Counted from the stretch's first letter, positions 48,078 through 57,515 are shown. The stretch is 64,000 nt of DNA from Planctomycetota bacterium (GCA_029550525.1 JAKPHF010000064.1:248001-312000); one strand, 5' to 3'. Translations and numbers: made by a program. The notes: generated by a model from the letters alone, not told the origin.

Positions 48078-49736
48078 CTACTCCGGACGGCTGGCTGGTG
48101 GCTCGGGCCGGTAGCGCACGATGGAAAGGGGCCAGGTGGCAAAGATTTCACGGCGATCCACCTCGCGCATGCCAGACAGGATGAGATGTTCGGGCGCATC
48201 GGGCCCCGACGTGCGGATGCCCGCCCACCAGACGATCCAGATGCTGAAGTCGTCGCCGTACCGCTCGCGGTGAGCGCGAAGTTTGGACGCGAACCGTTCC
48301 GGCCACTCCCGCGGGTTGGCGATGGCAAGCCGATGCCGCATGGGCTTGCCACGGTAGGCGTCGAACTCATCCAAGAGTTGGTCCGCCGCGATCGTGTCCA
48401 TCAAGTAATAGACCGTGTTCTCCTTGTACCAGCGGGGCGTGCTATACACCAGATCGTTCGGTGAAATGTTTGAACGCATCCAGCCGAACAGTTCCTCGGC
48501 CGGCGGTCGTCGCGGCGGTCCGGCCTGAGCCTGCCACACCCAACTAGCCGCCCATAGTGCGGCCATGACCACCACCGTCACGGCGCACACCGGGCGAGCC
48601 CACGAAACTCGGCTGCTGGCCGCCGCGGCGCCGAGACCGAGGACCACCGGCGTCCAGGCGGGCAGGAGCGTGCGATCCAGCATATTGGGAAGCGTCAGCA
48701 GGCCGGAGACGTACATCGCGGCGAGAAACGCGGCCAGGGCGGCAGCGAAAGCCGCCACCGGTCGCCGTGTCCGTTCATCCGTTAGTCCCAGCGCCGTCAG
48801 CAAGGCCGACCCCAGTAGTACGACCCGCTCCGCGGCAAAACTCAGCCAAGTCGCCCAGGTCGTCTGTTCGCTCAGGGACCAGGTCCTCAGTACATCCAAT
48901 CCGAAAAAGCGTTCCGCGATATACCGAGCTCGGTTGAGCGTGATCGGCGGTACCCACCAGGCATCCAGCGCCGTTGTCTGATGGAAGTTCGACCAGTAGC
49001 GGGCGAACCAGACCAGCGGCAAGATGAGCAGAACCCACAAGGCGAGCGGGCCGACATGGGCTACGTCACGCCAACGGCCGCCCGCTCGGATGAGCAGATA
49101 CAGCACGACGGCGGGAAACACGAACACGCCCGCCATGTGGCTGTGGGCGGTCATCGCACCGAACACCGCCAAAGCGAACAGCCATGGTCGCGGCGACTTG
49201 GCCGCCAGACTGCGTTCGACCGCCCAGAAGCACAACGCCGTCAAGAGCGTCAGCAGAGCGTAGCTGCGGATTTCCTGGCTGAAGTGGATGGGCATGTGCG
49301 AGAAGGCCGCCAACAGCCCAGCCGGCCACCATGCGCGGGGATGGATGAGCCGGGCCGTCCGCATGATCACGTCCACCCAAGCTGTCCCCAACAGCACCGG
49401 CAATAGCCGAAGGAACCATTCCTCGCGGCTGATGGTGGCCCACGCCTTGAACAGCAGGAACCCCAGTGGGGGGGTATCTTCGATTCGCGGCAGCCGCAAC
49501 ATCAGATCCAGCCAGCCACCGTAGGTGTGGATAATGGTGGTTGCCTCGTCGCGCCAGACCTCGGTTGTGGTGATGCCCAGCAGCCGCCAGACCAAAGCGA
49601 GCACCAGAATCCCGGCCCAGCCGGCATGGGCGGCCAGGAACGGAGGCGTCTGTCGTGTGACGGCTTGCACGCTCGACGCGGACGGGACCGGTGGTTCTTC
49701 ACTGCGGTGCTCGGCTTGCGGAGTCTCTCGGGACAT
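48078..49736 (-). CDS. glycosyltransferase family 39-like membrane protein
   Basis: 552 aa; 'VWRDEATTIIHTYGGWLDLMLRLPRIEDTPPLGFLLFKAW'; multi-TM. Confidence 0.8.
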   Translation of the reverse strand: MSRETPQAEHRSEEPPVPSASSVQAVTRQTPPFLAAHAGWAGILVLALVWRLLGITTTEVWRDEATTIIHTYGGWLDLMLRLPRIEDTPPLGFLLFKAWATISREEWFLRLLPVLLGTAWVDVIMRTARLIHPRAWWPAGLLAAFSHMPIHFSQEIRSYALLTLLTALCFWAVERSLAAKSPRPWLFALAVFGAMTAHSHMAGVFVFPAVVLYLLIRAGGRWRDVAHVGPLALWVLLILPLVWFARYWSNFHQTTALDAWWVPPITLNRARYIAERFFGLDVLRTWSLSEQTTWATWLSFAAERVVLLGSALLTALGLTDERTRRPVAAFAAALAAFLAAMYVSGLLTLPNMLDRTLLPAWTPVVLGLGAAAASSRVSWARPVCAVTVVVMAALWAASWVWQAQAGPPRRPPAEELFGWMRSNISPNDLVYSTPRWYKENTVYYLMDTIAADQLLDEFDAYRGKPMRHRLAIANPREWPERFASKLRAHRERYGDDFSIWIVWWAGIRTSGPDAPEHLILSGMREVDRREIFATWPLSIVRYRPEPPASRPE

Positions 49737-49915
49737 CCCCTCGTTTTACGGTCCGCTCGCACGTGATGCAACGAGCCCGTATAATGTGAAAACCCTGGAA
49801 CAGGACTGACGCTCGAGGGCGGGGCTGATGTGGCTCGCCCCTGTGCTCATACCGGCGTGTTCTGCTCGCCGCCGGCTTCGCGATACGACACCCTTGACTT
49901 GACAGACAGGTGAGC

Positions 49916-50509
49916 ATGCCTCCCCAGGATTGGACGAAGGTTATTTCCGCTGCGGTGGTTCCGGCTGCGATCATCTCGGCCTGTGCGCTGTTGTGCCTGG
50001 CCCTGTATAACCGGCTGGCTTCCATGGTTTCGCGTTTGCGCGGCTTTCAGCGCGAGCGACTGGCCGAGTACGAGGAGTATGCCGAGCATGTGCGCTGCGG
50101 CGAGCGGCAGAGCACGCTGGAACACCACCAGCAGCTGCTGAACATGCTCGACGTGCAGACCAAACGTGTGTACCGGCGGGCCCGCATCATGCGCCGATCC
50201 ATACTTTGTTTGCTGGCCGCGATCGCCTCGTTGACGCTGTGTTCATTGACCACCGGCGTTTCCCTGCTCGTGCCGGGGCTCAACGGCGGGGCACGTGTCC
50301 TGGCCGTGGGGCTCTTCCTCGGAGGCATGGGGCTGATGTTCATCGGCGTCGTGCTGGCCGGCGTGGAACTCTGGGGCTCGCTCGAGCCCGTACAGTTGGA
50401 GAGCCAGTTCGTCGGTCGGTTGACCCGCGAGTTGGAGTCGGAGTTGCTCAAGGACGAGGGAGCGGTGCCTGTCAACGGACACCGCCGCGATACCTCGGAG
50501 CGTGACTGA
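49916..50509 (+). CDS. hypothetical membrane protein
   Basis: about 198 aa, three predicted TM segments with central cytoplasmic helix region. Confidence 0.65.
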   Translation: MPPQDWTKVISAAVVPAAIISACALLCLALYNRLASMVSRLRGFQRERLAEYEEYAEHVRCGERQSTLEHHQQLLNMLDVQTKRVYRRARIMRRSILCLLAAIASLTLCSLTTGVSLLVPGLNGGARVLAVGLFLGGMGLMFIGVVLAGVELWGSLEPVQLESQFVGRLTRELESELLKDEGAVPVNGHRRDTSERD

Positions 50510-51182
50510 GGGGCTGGAGGTACCCGGTTCGATGCTGGTTCCCAATCGGCTGCTGTTCCGGTTCGAGTTTCCCCTGCACTATCGGCCGTCGCCGAAAATT
50601 GACGGCGACTTGTCCGACTGGTCCGACCAGTATCTTCTGCCCGACGTGAGCTCGCTGGACGGGCAACCTTCGTTCGCTCGCATCTGGATGGGATGGAACG
50701 AGTCGGGGCTGTTTCTGGCCTGTCGCGTCGAGGGCCGAAAGGGGCCGTTCCGCTGCGATCCGCGGCAGTTCTGGAAGGGCGACAATCTTCGCTTGTGTAC
50801 CGACATGCGCGACACCCGCGACAACAAGCGGGCGACGCGCTATTGTCAGCAGTTCTACTTCCTGCCCGCCGGCGGGGGGGCGCAGGGCCAGTCTCCGGTC
50901 GCCGGTGCGGCCAGGGTCCCGCGAGCCACCGAGAACGCTCCGGCAGTGGACAACCGGCTGATTCAGGTTGCCGGCAAGCGGACGGCTCACGAGTATACGC
51001 TTGAAGGGTACGTGCCGGCCGAGGCACTGGCGGGCTTCGACCCGATCGAGCATCGCCGCATCGGACTCTACACCATGCTCGAGGATCTGGAGCTCGGCCA
51101 GCAGTACCTCACCGTGAGCGACGACCTCAATTGGCACATCGACCCCAGCACCTGGGCCACCGCCGTCCTCACGCGCGACTGA
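50502..51182 (+). CDS. CBM9-like (DOMON/sugar-binding) domain protein
   Basis: 'PKIDGDLSDWSDQYLLPDV...FARIWMGWNESGLFLACRVEG...DNLRLCTDMRDTRDNKRATRYCQQFYF'; GTG start overlaps upstream stop. Confidence 0.7.
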   Translation: MTEGLEVPGSMLVPNRLLFRFEFPLHYRPSPKIDGDLSDWSDQYLLPDVSSLDGQPSFARIWMGWNESGLFLACRVEGRKGPFRCDPRQFWKGDNLRLCTDMRDTRDNKRATRYCQQFYFLPAGGGAQGQSPVAGAARVPRATENAPAVDNRLIQVAGKRTAHEYTLEGYVPAEALAGFDPIEHRRIGLYTMLEDLELGQQYLTVSDDLNWHIDPSTWATAVLTRD

Positions 51183-51465
51183 GCGAGCGGGTGTCGGGAC
51201 ATCCAGAGCCGCTCGAGACGCCGGGCTTGACCCGGCGGACTCAGTTCGACTGGATTGGGGCGTCGACGCCATCAGATGCAGGCGCGACGGTCGCGACGTG
51301 CACGGGGTAATGAACCCGCGCAGAGCTCATACCACCCGGCGTGGACCAGCAGCCATCCAACTGGCATGACCGCGGCGCAGACTCTACTATACGCCTCGGC
51401 GCAGGGACGCCGACCGTGATATTGGAAATCCGTGCCGCGTATCGAGCTCGTGTTGAGGTTCAGGG

Positions 51466-52689
51466 ATGGGCAGCCGGAGGATCACGAACAAGCTGGGATT
51501 GCTGGATGTGTTGCGCCACGCGAGCTTCGCGGGCCTGGTCCTGAGGGACTTGATGGTCGCCCCGGGCCATCGACGGCTGCATTCCACCGGCGAGCATCTG
51601 CAGGCCGTCATGGATTGGCTCTGCCGGGCCCAGGACGCCTCAGTTCAGGGAGGCATGTCCAGCGGCTACTCGTGGCTCGACGGCTGGCAGGGGCCTTACC
51701 CCGAGACCACCGGCTATGTCATTCCCACGTTTCTCGAGTTCGCCCGCGTCAGCGGCCAGACCGAGTTCGTCGAGCGGGCCCGCCGCATGGCCGACTGGGA
51801 AATCGAGATCCAGCTGCCTTCCGGCGCCGTGAGGGGCGGCATCGGCGTCAACGAATACCCCATCGTCTTCAATACCGGGCAGATGATCCTGGGGTGGACG
51901 GCCATGTACCGTCACGGCTCGGATCCCAAGTATCTCCAGGCCGCTCGCCGTGCGGCGGATTGGCTCGTGTCCGTGCAGGATGAGGACGGCAAGTGGTCCC
52001 GGCACGAGTATAACTCCATTCCGCACGCGTATCACACTCGCGTCGCCTGGCCCATGTTGGAGGTTTTCGCTCTGCGCGGCGAATCGGCCCACCGTGAGGC
52101 GGCGGTGCGAAACATCGAGTGGGTGCTAAGCCTCGTACAGGAGAACGGCTGGATCCGCGAGATGGCCTTCAAACGGACGGAGTGGCCGTATACTCACACC
52201 ATCGCGTACACACTGCGCGGGCTGCACGAGTGTGCCCGGCTGCTCGACGGCCCCATCGTGTCCCGCATCGACGCCGTCGTGCGGCGGGCCTGCGAAACGC
52301 TGCTCATGAAATACGAGTGCCGCAAACGCGACCCTCGCGGGGCTCCGGAGTATCTCGCCGGCACGTTCGACGACCAATGGCGGCCGGCGGCCCGATACTG
52401 TTGCCTGACCGGCTGCGCGCAACTGGCCATCCTGTTCATCAAGCGATTCCAACTCGACGGAGATCCACGTTTGCTGAACGCGGCACTCAAGCTGATCGAC
52501 CAGGTCCGGGCGACGCAATCGCTGCGGGCCATCAACCCGGGGATTCGCGGGGCGGTGGCCGGCTCGTATCCCATCTGGGGCGGATACATCCGGTATGGAT
52601 ACCCCAACTGGGCGGCCAAGTTCCTGGCCGATGCCCTCATGCTCTCGGAGCAGGTGCTCGCCCGCTTGCGACAGGAGGCGGCCACATGA
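51466..52689 (+). CDS. alpha/alpha-toroid (six-hairpin/terpene-cyclase-like) hypothetical protein
   Basis: 407 aa; repeated helical motifs 'GYVIPTFLEFARVSGQTEFVERARRMADWEI', 'AARRAADWLVSVQDEDGKWSRH'. Confidence 0.7.
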   Translation: MGSRRITNKLGLLDVLRHASFAGLVLRDLMVAPGHRRLHSTGEHLQAVMDWLCRAQDASVQGGMSSGYSWLDGWQGPYPETTGYVIPTFLEFARVSGQTEFVERARRMADWEIEIQLPSGAVRGGIGVNEYPIVFNTGQMILGWTAMYRHGSDPKYLQAARRAADWLVSVQDEDGKWSRHEYNSIPHAYHTRVAWPMLEVFALRGESAHREAAVRNIEWVLSLVQENGWIREMAFKRTEWPYTHTIAYTLRGLHECARLLDGPIVSRIDAVVRRACETLLMKYECRKRDPRGAPEYLAGTFDDQWRPAARYCCLTGCAQLAILFIKRFQLDGDPRLLNAALKLIDQVRATQSLRAINPGIRGAVAGSYPIWGGYIRYGYPNWAAKFLADALMLSEQVLARLRQEAAT

Positions 52690-53501
52690 GTGCGGACTTT
52701 CGCGTGGGGATCGTCGCCACCGCCAACACCAATCCGTACGCCACGACGATGGCAGCCCGGCTCATGAGCCAGGGGCTGGGGCCGCATTGCATCATTCTGG
52801 CCAGCGAGTCGGCGGCCCGGAGAGCCCTGGCATACGCTCGCGTCGCCGGCGTGCGCGCCATGTTGGGAAAGATCGTCCAACACTACCGGCCGGGCGCTCT
52901 GCCCGATCCGAACGCCCGCTCGTATCTGCGTGATTACGCCGCTCGGCATGACCTGGCGGACTGGGATACGCCGCTGTCCATCCTGGCCGCCAAGAATCGG
53001 ATCGCGCTGGCTCGGGTGGCTAGTCTGCACGATGAGCAAGCCGTCGCTTGCGTGCGGGACCATCGCCTTGACGTGCTGATCAATGCCGCCGGCGTCATCT
53101 TCAAGCCACCGCTGCTGGAAGCGCCGCGAATCGGCATGCTCAACGCTCACATGGGCCGGCTGCCCGAGTTTCGCGGCATGAACGTGCTGGAATGGAGCCT
53201 GTGGTTCGGCCAGCCGCCCGGCATCACCATCCATTTCGTGACTCCCGGCATCGACTTGGGCGACATCCTCGAATTCCGGCCCATTCCCGTTGGTGCGGAT
53301 GACACCGTAGCCAGCCTGCGAGCCAAGTCCTACGCGATCATGGTCGAGGCCATGGTCGACGCCGTCGCCTCGTTGCGGGACGGCCGAGCCGTCCGCACAC
53401 CCCAGACTCGCGAGCACGGCCGGCAATATTTCGTCATGCATCCCAGGCTTCTGGCTATTGTCGAGCAACGACTGCGGGCGATGAAATCTCGCGCCACCTG
53501 A
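52686..53501 (+). CDS. formyltransferase family protein (methionyl-tRNA formyltransferase-like fold)
   Basis: ATGA overlap with upstream gene; 'LDVLINAAGVIFKPPLLEAPRIGMLNAHMGRLPEFRGMNVLEWSLWFGQPPGITIHFVTPGIDLGDILEF'. Confidence 0.82.
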   Translation: MSADFRVGIVATANTNPYATTMAARLMSQGLGPHCIILASESAARRALAYARVAGVRAMLGKIVQHYRPGALPDPNARSYLRDYAARHDLADWDTPLSILAAKNRIALARVASLHDEQAVACVRDHRLDVLINAAGVIFKPPLLEAPRIGMLNAHMGRLPEFRGMNVLEWSLWFGQPPGITIHFVTPGIDLGDILEFRPIPVGADDTVASLRAKSYAIMVEAMVDAVASLRDGRAVRTPQTREHGRQYFVMHPRLLAIVEQRLRAMKSRAT

Positions 53502-53633
53502 GAGGGTGGTCAAAGCTGTGGGCTATGAGCTGTGAGCTCTGAGCCGGTCGTGGCAGCGTTGTTCTTCATCCGTCGAAACGCGAGGTACGGTTGGGCGGCG
53601 GATGCGCGCGCCAGCTCGCTCAGAGCGTGAGGA

Positions 53634-54542
53634 TCAGTCGGTGCCCAGTTTGAGAAATTTGCGCCACGCGCGGTCTTGTTGATCCCACCAGTCGGCGCCG
53701 GCCGGCTGACTGGTAGGGGCCTCGCCGGCGTGGGCGAAGGGATCCGGCGTCTCTTCCAGCCACTTGTTCCAGGCGTTCGCATCGTATTGATGCGACTGGC
53801 CGGTGAGGGCGATGAGCGAGCGTTCGGCCGAGTCGGCGATCATGAAATCGGGATTCCGCAGCGAGCGGATGAGCGGGGCGAACACGCGGCGGTCGCGAAA
53901 CTCGCCCAACGCCTTCGTCGAGACGATGCGCACATTGCGGCTGGGGTCCGATCGCTGCAACTGGATGTATAGCTCGCACGCGGCGGACTCCTGCTCGGGC
54001 GACAGCAGCCGTTTCCGTTGCATTTCGTGCAAGGCCCGGGCTGCCTCCCACCGCACGTCGTCGTCGCCGGGCAGGGCCCGAGCTTCGGCGGGTTGAGACG
54101 CCGCCGGATTGGCGGTCAGGATGGCCAACAGGGGGGCGACCGGCCGGGCATCGTTGTAACGAGCCAGCGTACGGATGGCGATGCATCGCACCTGCGACAA
54201 GGGATCGGTTCGGGCCACCGCATCGAGCACGTGAAACGCGTCGTCGCTGGCCCAGTAGCTGCTTTCCGCGATTCGCACCACCGCCTCGCGTCGCAGATCG
54301 CCGTTGGTGGACTCCAGAGCGGTGCTGAAGTTCTCTTCCGGCGTGCGGTGCTGCCACTTTCGTTTGTCTGCCTCGGAGCAGCCGACGGCGAGGATGAGAA
54401 GGAAAGAAAAAGATGACGCGGTGACGCGGCGACACGGCGACGCGGAGAAAGGAGCGCGCGACGGCTGACCACTTCTGGCTGACAGCTGATAGCTGATAGC
54501 TGATAGCTCCTTTTCACTTCGCTGGATGCAGCGTGTGCTCAT
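53634..54542 (-). CDS. HEAT-repeat lipoprotein-like hypothetical protein
   Basis: 302 aa; 'FSFLLILAVGCSEADKR' lipobox; HEAT-like repeats; N-terminal 35 aa encoded by repeat sequence so start uncertain. Confidence 0.65.
   Translation of the reverse strand: MSTRCIQRSEKELSAISYQLSARSGQPSRAPFSASPCRRVTASSFSFLLILAVGCSEADKRKWQHRTPEENFSTALESTNGDLRREAVVRIAESSYWASDDAFHVLDAVARTDPLSQVRCIAIRTLARYNDARPVAPLLAILTANPAASQPAEARALPGDDDVRWEAARALHEMQRKRLLSPEQESAACELYIQLQRSDPSRNVRIVSTKALGEFRDRRVFAPLIRSLRNPDFMIADSAERSLIALTGQSHQYDANAWNKWLEETPDPFAHAGEAPTSQPAGADWWDQQDRAWRKFLKLGTD
54412..54510. repeat. repeat island: GACGCGGTGACGCGGCGACACGG array plus CTGACAGCTGATAGCTGATAGCTGATAGCT array
   Basis: Read directly; overlaps 5' region of the HEAT ORF. 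Confidence 0.8.
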
Positions 54543-55350
54543 GGAAGAATTGCTCCGGCGAGACCCAGGTCACCTCGCGAATGGGCTGGCCGAGAAAACG
54601 CCCGCCCACCTCGCGGAAGCGTTGGGGATTGTCGCTCACGTAGCAGTGCAGCTTACCGTGACCGGTTCGCGTGGTCAGGGCGTTCATCTCGGTCAGCAGC
54701 GTCCGGGCGGCGGCGGCCGTGGCGTCGGCGGAATCGACCACCGTCGCAGCGGGCATCAGGTCGGCGACGGCGGGGGCCACCAGCGGATAATGCGTGCATC
54801 CCAGCAGGATCACGGCCGGATCGAGTCGCTTGACCGTTTCGAGGTACTCGGCCAACAGCCGCCGCAGGATGTCGTCGTCCGACGAGCGACCCTCCTCGAT
54901 GAGCGAGACGAGGCTCGGGCATTGTCGCTGGATCACCGGGATGTTGGGATCGAGCGCGTGAATGGCCCGTGGGTAGGCCTCGGAGGCCACGGTTGCTTCC
55001 GTGGCGAGAACCGCGATGCCGCGGCCCGCACTGCGCTCCACAGCCGCGACCGCTCCCGGCTTCACCACGCCCAGGAGCGGAACGGGCATCCGGGGGATGA
55101 GGTCATCCAGGGCCAGGGCACTGGCCGTGTTGCACGCCACGATGATCAGCTTGGGGTTGAACCGCAGGAGGAAATCGCAGTTTTGGACCGCGAATTGCAG
55201 GACCGTCTTGGAGGTCTTGGTTCCGTAGGGGACCCGGGCGGTGTCGCCGAAGTAGACCAGCGTTTCGCCCGGCAGATGCTGTTGTAGTGATCGGACGACC
55301 GTCAGCCCGCCCAGCCCGGAATCGAAAACGGCAATCGGTTGGTCGCTCAT
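54514..55350 (-). CDS. murI: glutamate racemase
   Basis: 278 aa; 'IAVFDSGLGGLTVVRSL', 'YFGDTARVPYGTK', 'IIVACNTASALAL', 'LLGCTHYPLV'. Confidence 0.96.
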   Translation of the reverse strand: MSDQPIAVFDSGLGGLTVVRSLQQHLPGETLVYFGDTARVPYGTKTSKTVLQFAVQNCDFLLRFNPKLIIVACNTASALALDDLIPRMPVPLLGVVKPGAVAAVERSAGRGIAVLATEATVASEAYPRAIHALDPNIPVIQRQCPSLVSLIEEGRSSDDDILRRLLAEYLETVKRLDPAVILLGCTHYPLVAPAVADLMPAATVVDSADATAAAARTLLTEMNALTTRTGHGKLHCYVSDNPQRFREVGGRFLGQPIREVTWVSPEQFFHEHTLHPAK

Positions 55351-55633
55351 TTCGCTCTTCCCTGAGCACCGGCGGTGTGATGGATGAGCGCAGACCGGAG
55401 CCCTGCGCGGGAGCCCGTCCGCCGTCCGCCGGCCAGCTCCGTTCCCTGTGTGTTCATGGTATGGCGTTTGTCGCCGAGTTCAAGAGCGTTTCGGGACGAA
55501 TTTGCGGCAAAATCCCGCTGGCTTGAGTTTGCTCCAGCTCTGGGATAGATTGCCGAAACCCACCGCGCTCGCGGTGGACTGCCCCGACATGCGCCGGGGG
55601 TGGGCGAATGTTCCCAAGCACGGAGTGAGTGAC

Positions 55634-56884
55634 ATGGCAAATCCCAGCACGGTGGTGAGCAAGAATATCGGATCCATCCTCGATTCCGCATTGGACGCGG
55701 GTAAGGGCCTGCTCCGGCTGACCCCCAACTGGGTCCCGCGCAGCTTCCTGCACCCCGGGCGCCGCATCAAGCTGCATCCCGATGACTACTACGCTTATGG
55801 TGCCCACCGTGGCGGCATCGACGAGCGCTGGTTCGCCAGCACGACCGAGGCCGACAACGAAGGCCGCGTGCACGACGAAGGCTTGAGCTATATCAAGTTC
55901 GAGGGCAAGCGGTTCCTGCTCCGCGACGCCGTGGCCGAGGCGGGGGCCCGGCTGATCGGCAAGAAGATGTACGACGAGTACAAGCGGTGGCCGGTCTACT
56001 CCAAGTTCTTCGACAACATGGGGCCCATTCCGCACCACATGCACCAGATGCCTGAGCACGCCGCGAAGGTCGGTCAGGAAGGCAAGCCCGAGGCGTATTA
56101 CTTCCCGCCCCAGCTCAACAACGTGGACAATGCCTTCGCGTACACGTTCATGGGCCTCGAGCCCGGCACGACCAAGGACGACGTCCGGCGCTGCCTGGAA
56201 AACTGGGACAAGGGTGACAACGGCATCACCTATCTGTCGCGGGCCTACCGGCTCAAGCGGGGCACGGGCTGGCTCATCCCGGCCGGCGTCCTGCACGCGC
56301 CCGGCTCGCTCTGCACTTACGAGCCGCAGTGGGGCTCCGACGTCTTCGGCATGTTCCAGAACCTGGTCGAAGGTCGCTATGTGCCCTGGGATCTGCTGGT
56401 CAAGAACGTGCCCGCGGACAAGCACAAGGATCTGGACTACATCATCAGTATGCTCGACTGGGAGAAGAACGTCGATACGCACTTCGTCCAGAGCAACTTC
56501 CTCGAGCCTATCGTGGACAAGAACAACAGCGGTCCGGGCTATACCGACAAGTGGATCACCTACGGCAAGATCGACGGCAAGCAGTTGTTCAGTGCGAAGG
56601 AGCTCACGGTCGAGCCGGGCGTCAAGTGCACCATCAAGGATCCCGGAGCGAGCGGCTGGATCACCGTCCAGGGCAAGGGCACCGTCAACGGTCTGGCGAT
56701 CCAGACGCCGGTCTGCATCCGTTTCGGCGAGGAGCCCGATGACGAGCTGTTCATCACGTACGACGCGGCTCGGGCCGGCCTGACTATCGAGAATACCGGC
56801 AGCGAACCTCTGGTCAGCCTGCGGTACTTCGGTCCCGACACGCACGAAAGCGTGCCCAACGTCGGCGACGCCCGAAAGAACTAA
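55634..56884 (+). CDS. cupin / class I mannose-6-phosphate isomerase-like protein
   Basis: MANPSTVVSKNIG...; 'MGPIPHHMHQMPEHA', 'GTGWLIPAGVLHAPGSLCTYEPQWGSD'. Confidence 0.7.
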   Translation: MANPSTVVSKNIGSILDSALDAGKGLLRLTPNWVPRSFLHPGRRIKLHPDDYYAYGAHRGGIDERWFASTTEADNEGRVHDEGLSYIKFEGKRFLLRDAVAEAGARLIGKKMYDEYKRWPVYSKFFDNMGPIPHHMHQMPEHAAKVGQEGKPEAYYFPPQLNNVDNAFAYTFMGLEPGTTKDDVRRCLENWDKGDNGITYLSRAYRLKRGTGWLIPAGVLHAPGSLCTYEPQWGSDVFGMFQNLVEGRYVPWDLLVKNVPADKHKDLDYIISMLDWEKNVDTHFVQSNFLEPIVDKNNSGPGYTDKWITYGKIDGKQLFSAKELTVEPGVKCTIKDPGASGWITVQGKGTVNGLAIQTPVCIRFGEEPDDELFITYDAARAGLTIENTGSEPLVSLRYFGPDTHESVPNVGDARKN

Positions 56885-56898
56885 TCGCGAACGCAGCG

Positions 56899-56927
56899 AA
56901 CGGCGGGGCCCCGAGCCCCGCCGTTTT
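56899..56927 (+). terminator. intrinsic terminator (also CGGCGGGG hairpin family)
   Basis: aacggcggggc-cccga-gccccgccgttttg: 9-bp GC stem plus AA/TT, T-tract; 15 nt after stop codon. Confidence 0.75.
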
Positions 56928-56930
56928 GCT

Positions 56931-56978
56931 AATGACGAATGACGAAATCCGAATGTCGAATGAATGACGAATGACGAG
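56931..56978 (+). repeat. left AATGACGAATGACGAAATCCGAATGTCGAATGA repeat flanking four-helix-bundle cassette
   Basis: 56944-56964 GAAATCCGAATGTCGAATGAA matches reverse complement of 57483-57503 at 20/21. Confidence 0.85.
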
Positions 56979-57030
56979 ATCTCAAAGTTGAATCGACGAC
57001 GAATAGCGGAATCCGAGTGGCGCGGATGAG

Positions 57031-57445
57031 ATGACAGATGAATTGCCGATGCATGATGGCTCTGCCGGGAAGAGTCGTCCCGATGAGGTGAAAAAGCGGT
57101 ACGACCTGGAAGAGCGCACGTCTCGCTTCGGCGAGGCGATCATCGGATTCGCTCGGCACGTGCTGATCGATGCGGCGACGGAACCGCTGGTCCGCCAGCT
57201 TGTTCGCGCCGGTACGAGCATCGGTGCGAATTATTGCGAGGCGGATGATGCTGGTTCGAAAAAAGAGTTTCAATATCGCATCAGCGTATGTAAGCGTGAG
57301 TCTCGCGAGAGCAAGTACTAACTCCGGATGATTGCGGCGGCGGTTCCCGCTCTCAAAGAGGAGGCCAGGCGGCACTGGATCAAAGCCAAGGAGTTGAATC
57401 TGATCTTCGGCAAGATTTGCAGGCACCGAGGTGCGAAAGGCTAAC
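57031..57445 (+). pseudogene. four helix bundle protein (23S rRNA IVP/S23-like) pseudogene
   Basis: '[104 protein letters not shown]'; in-frame TAA at 57319-57321, homology continues after it. Confidence 0.85.
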
Positions 57446-57460
57446 CGTCGGCAGACAGAT

Positions 57461-57515
57461 ATTCGGCATTCGGATTTTGGGCTTCATTCGTCATTCGGAT
57501 TTCGACATTCGAGAT
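57461..57515 (-). repeat. right inverted repeat flanking four-helix-bundle cassette
   Basis: attcggcattcggattttgggcttcattcgtcattcggatttcgacattcgagattct. Confidence 0.85.

Noticed and set aside
49790-49795. TATAAT before the 49916 gene as a promoter
   Set aside because: No acceptable -35 hexamer at proper spacing; only a -10-like match.
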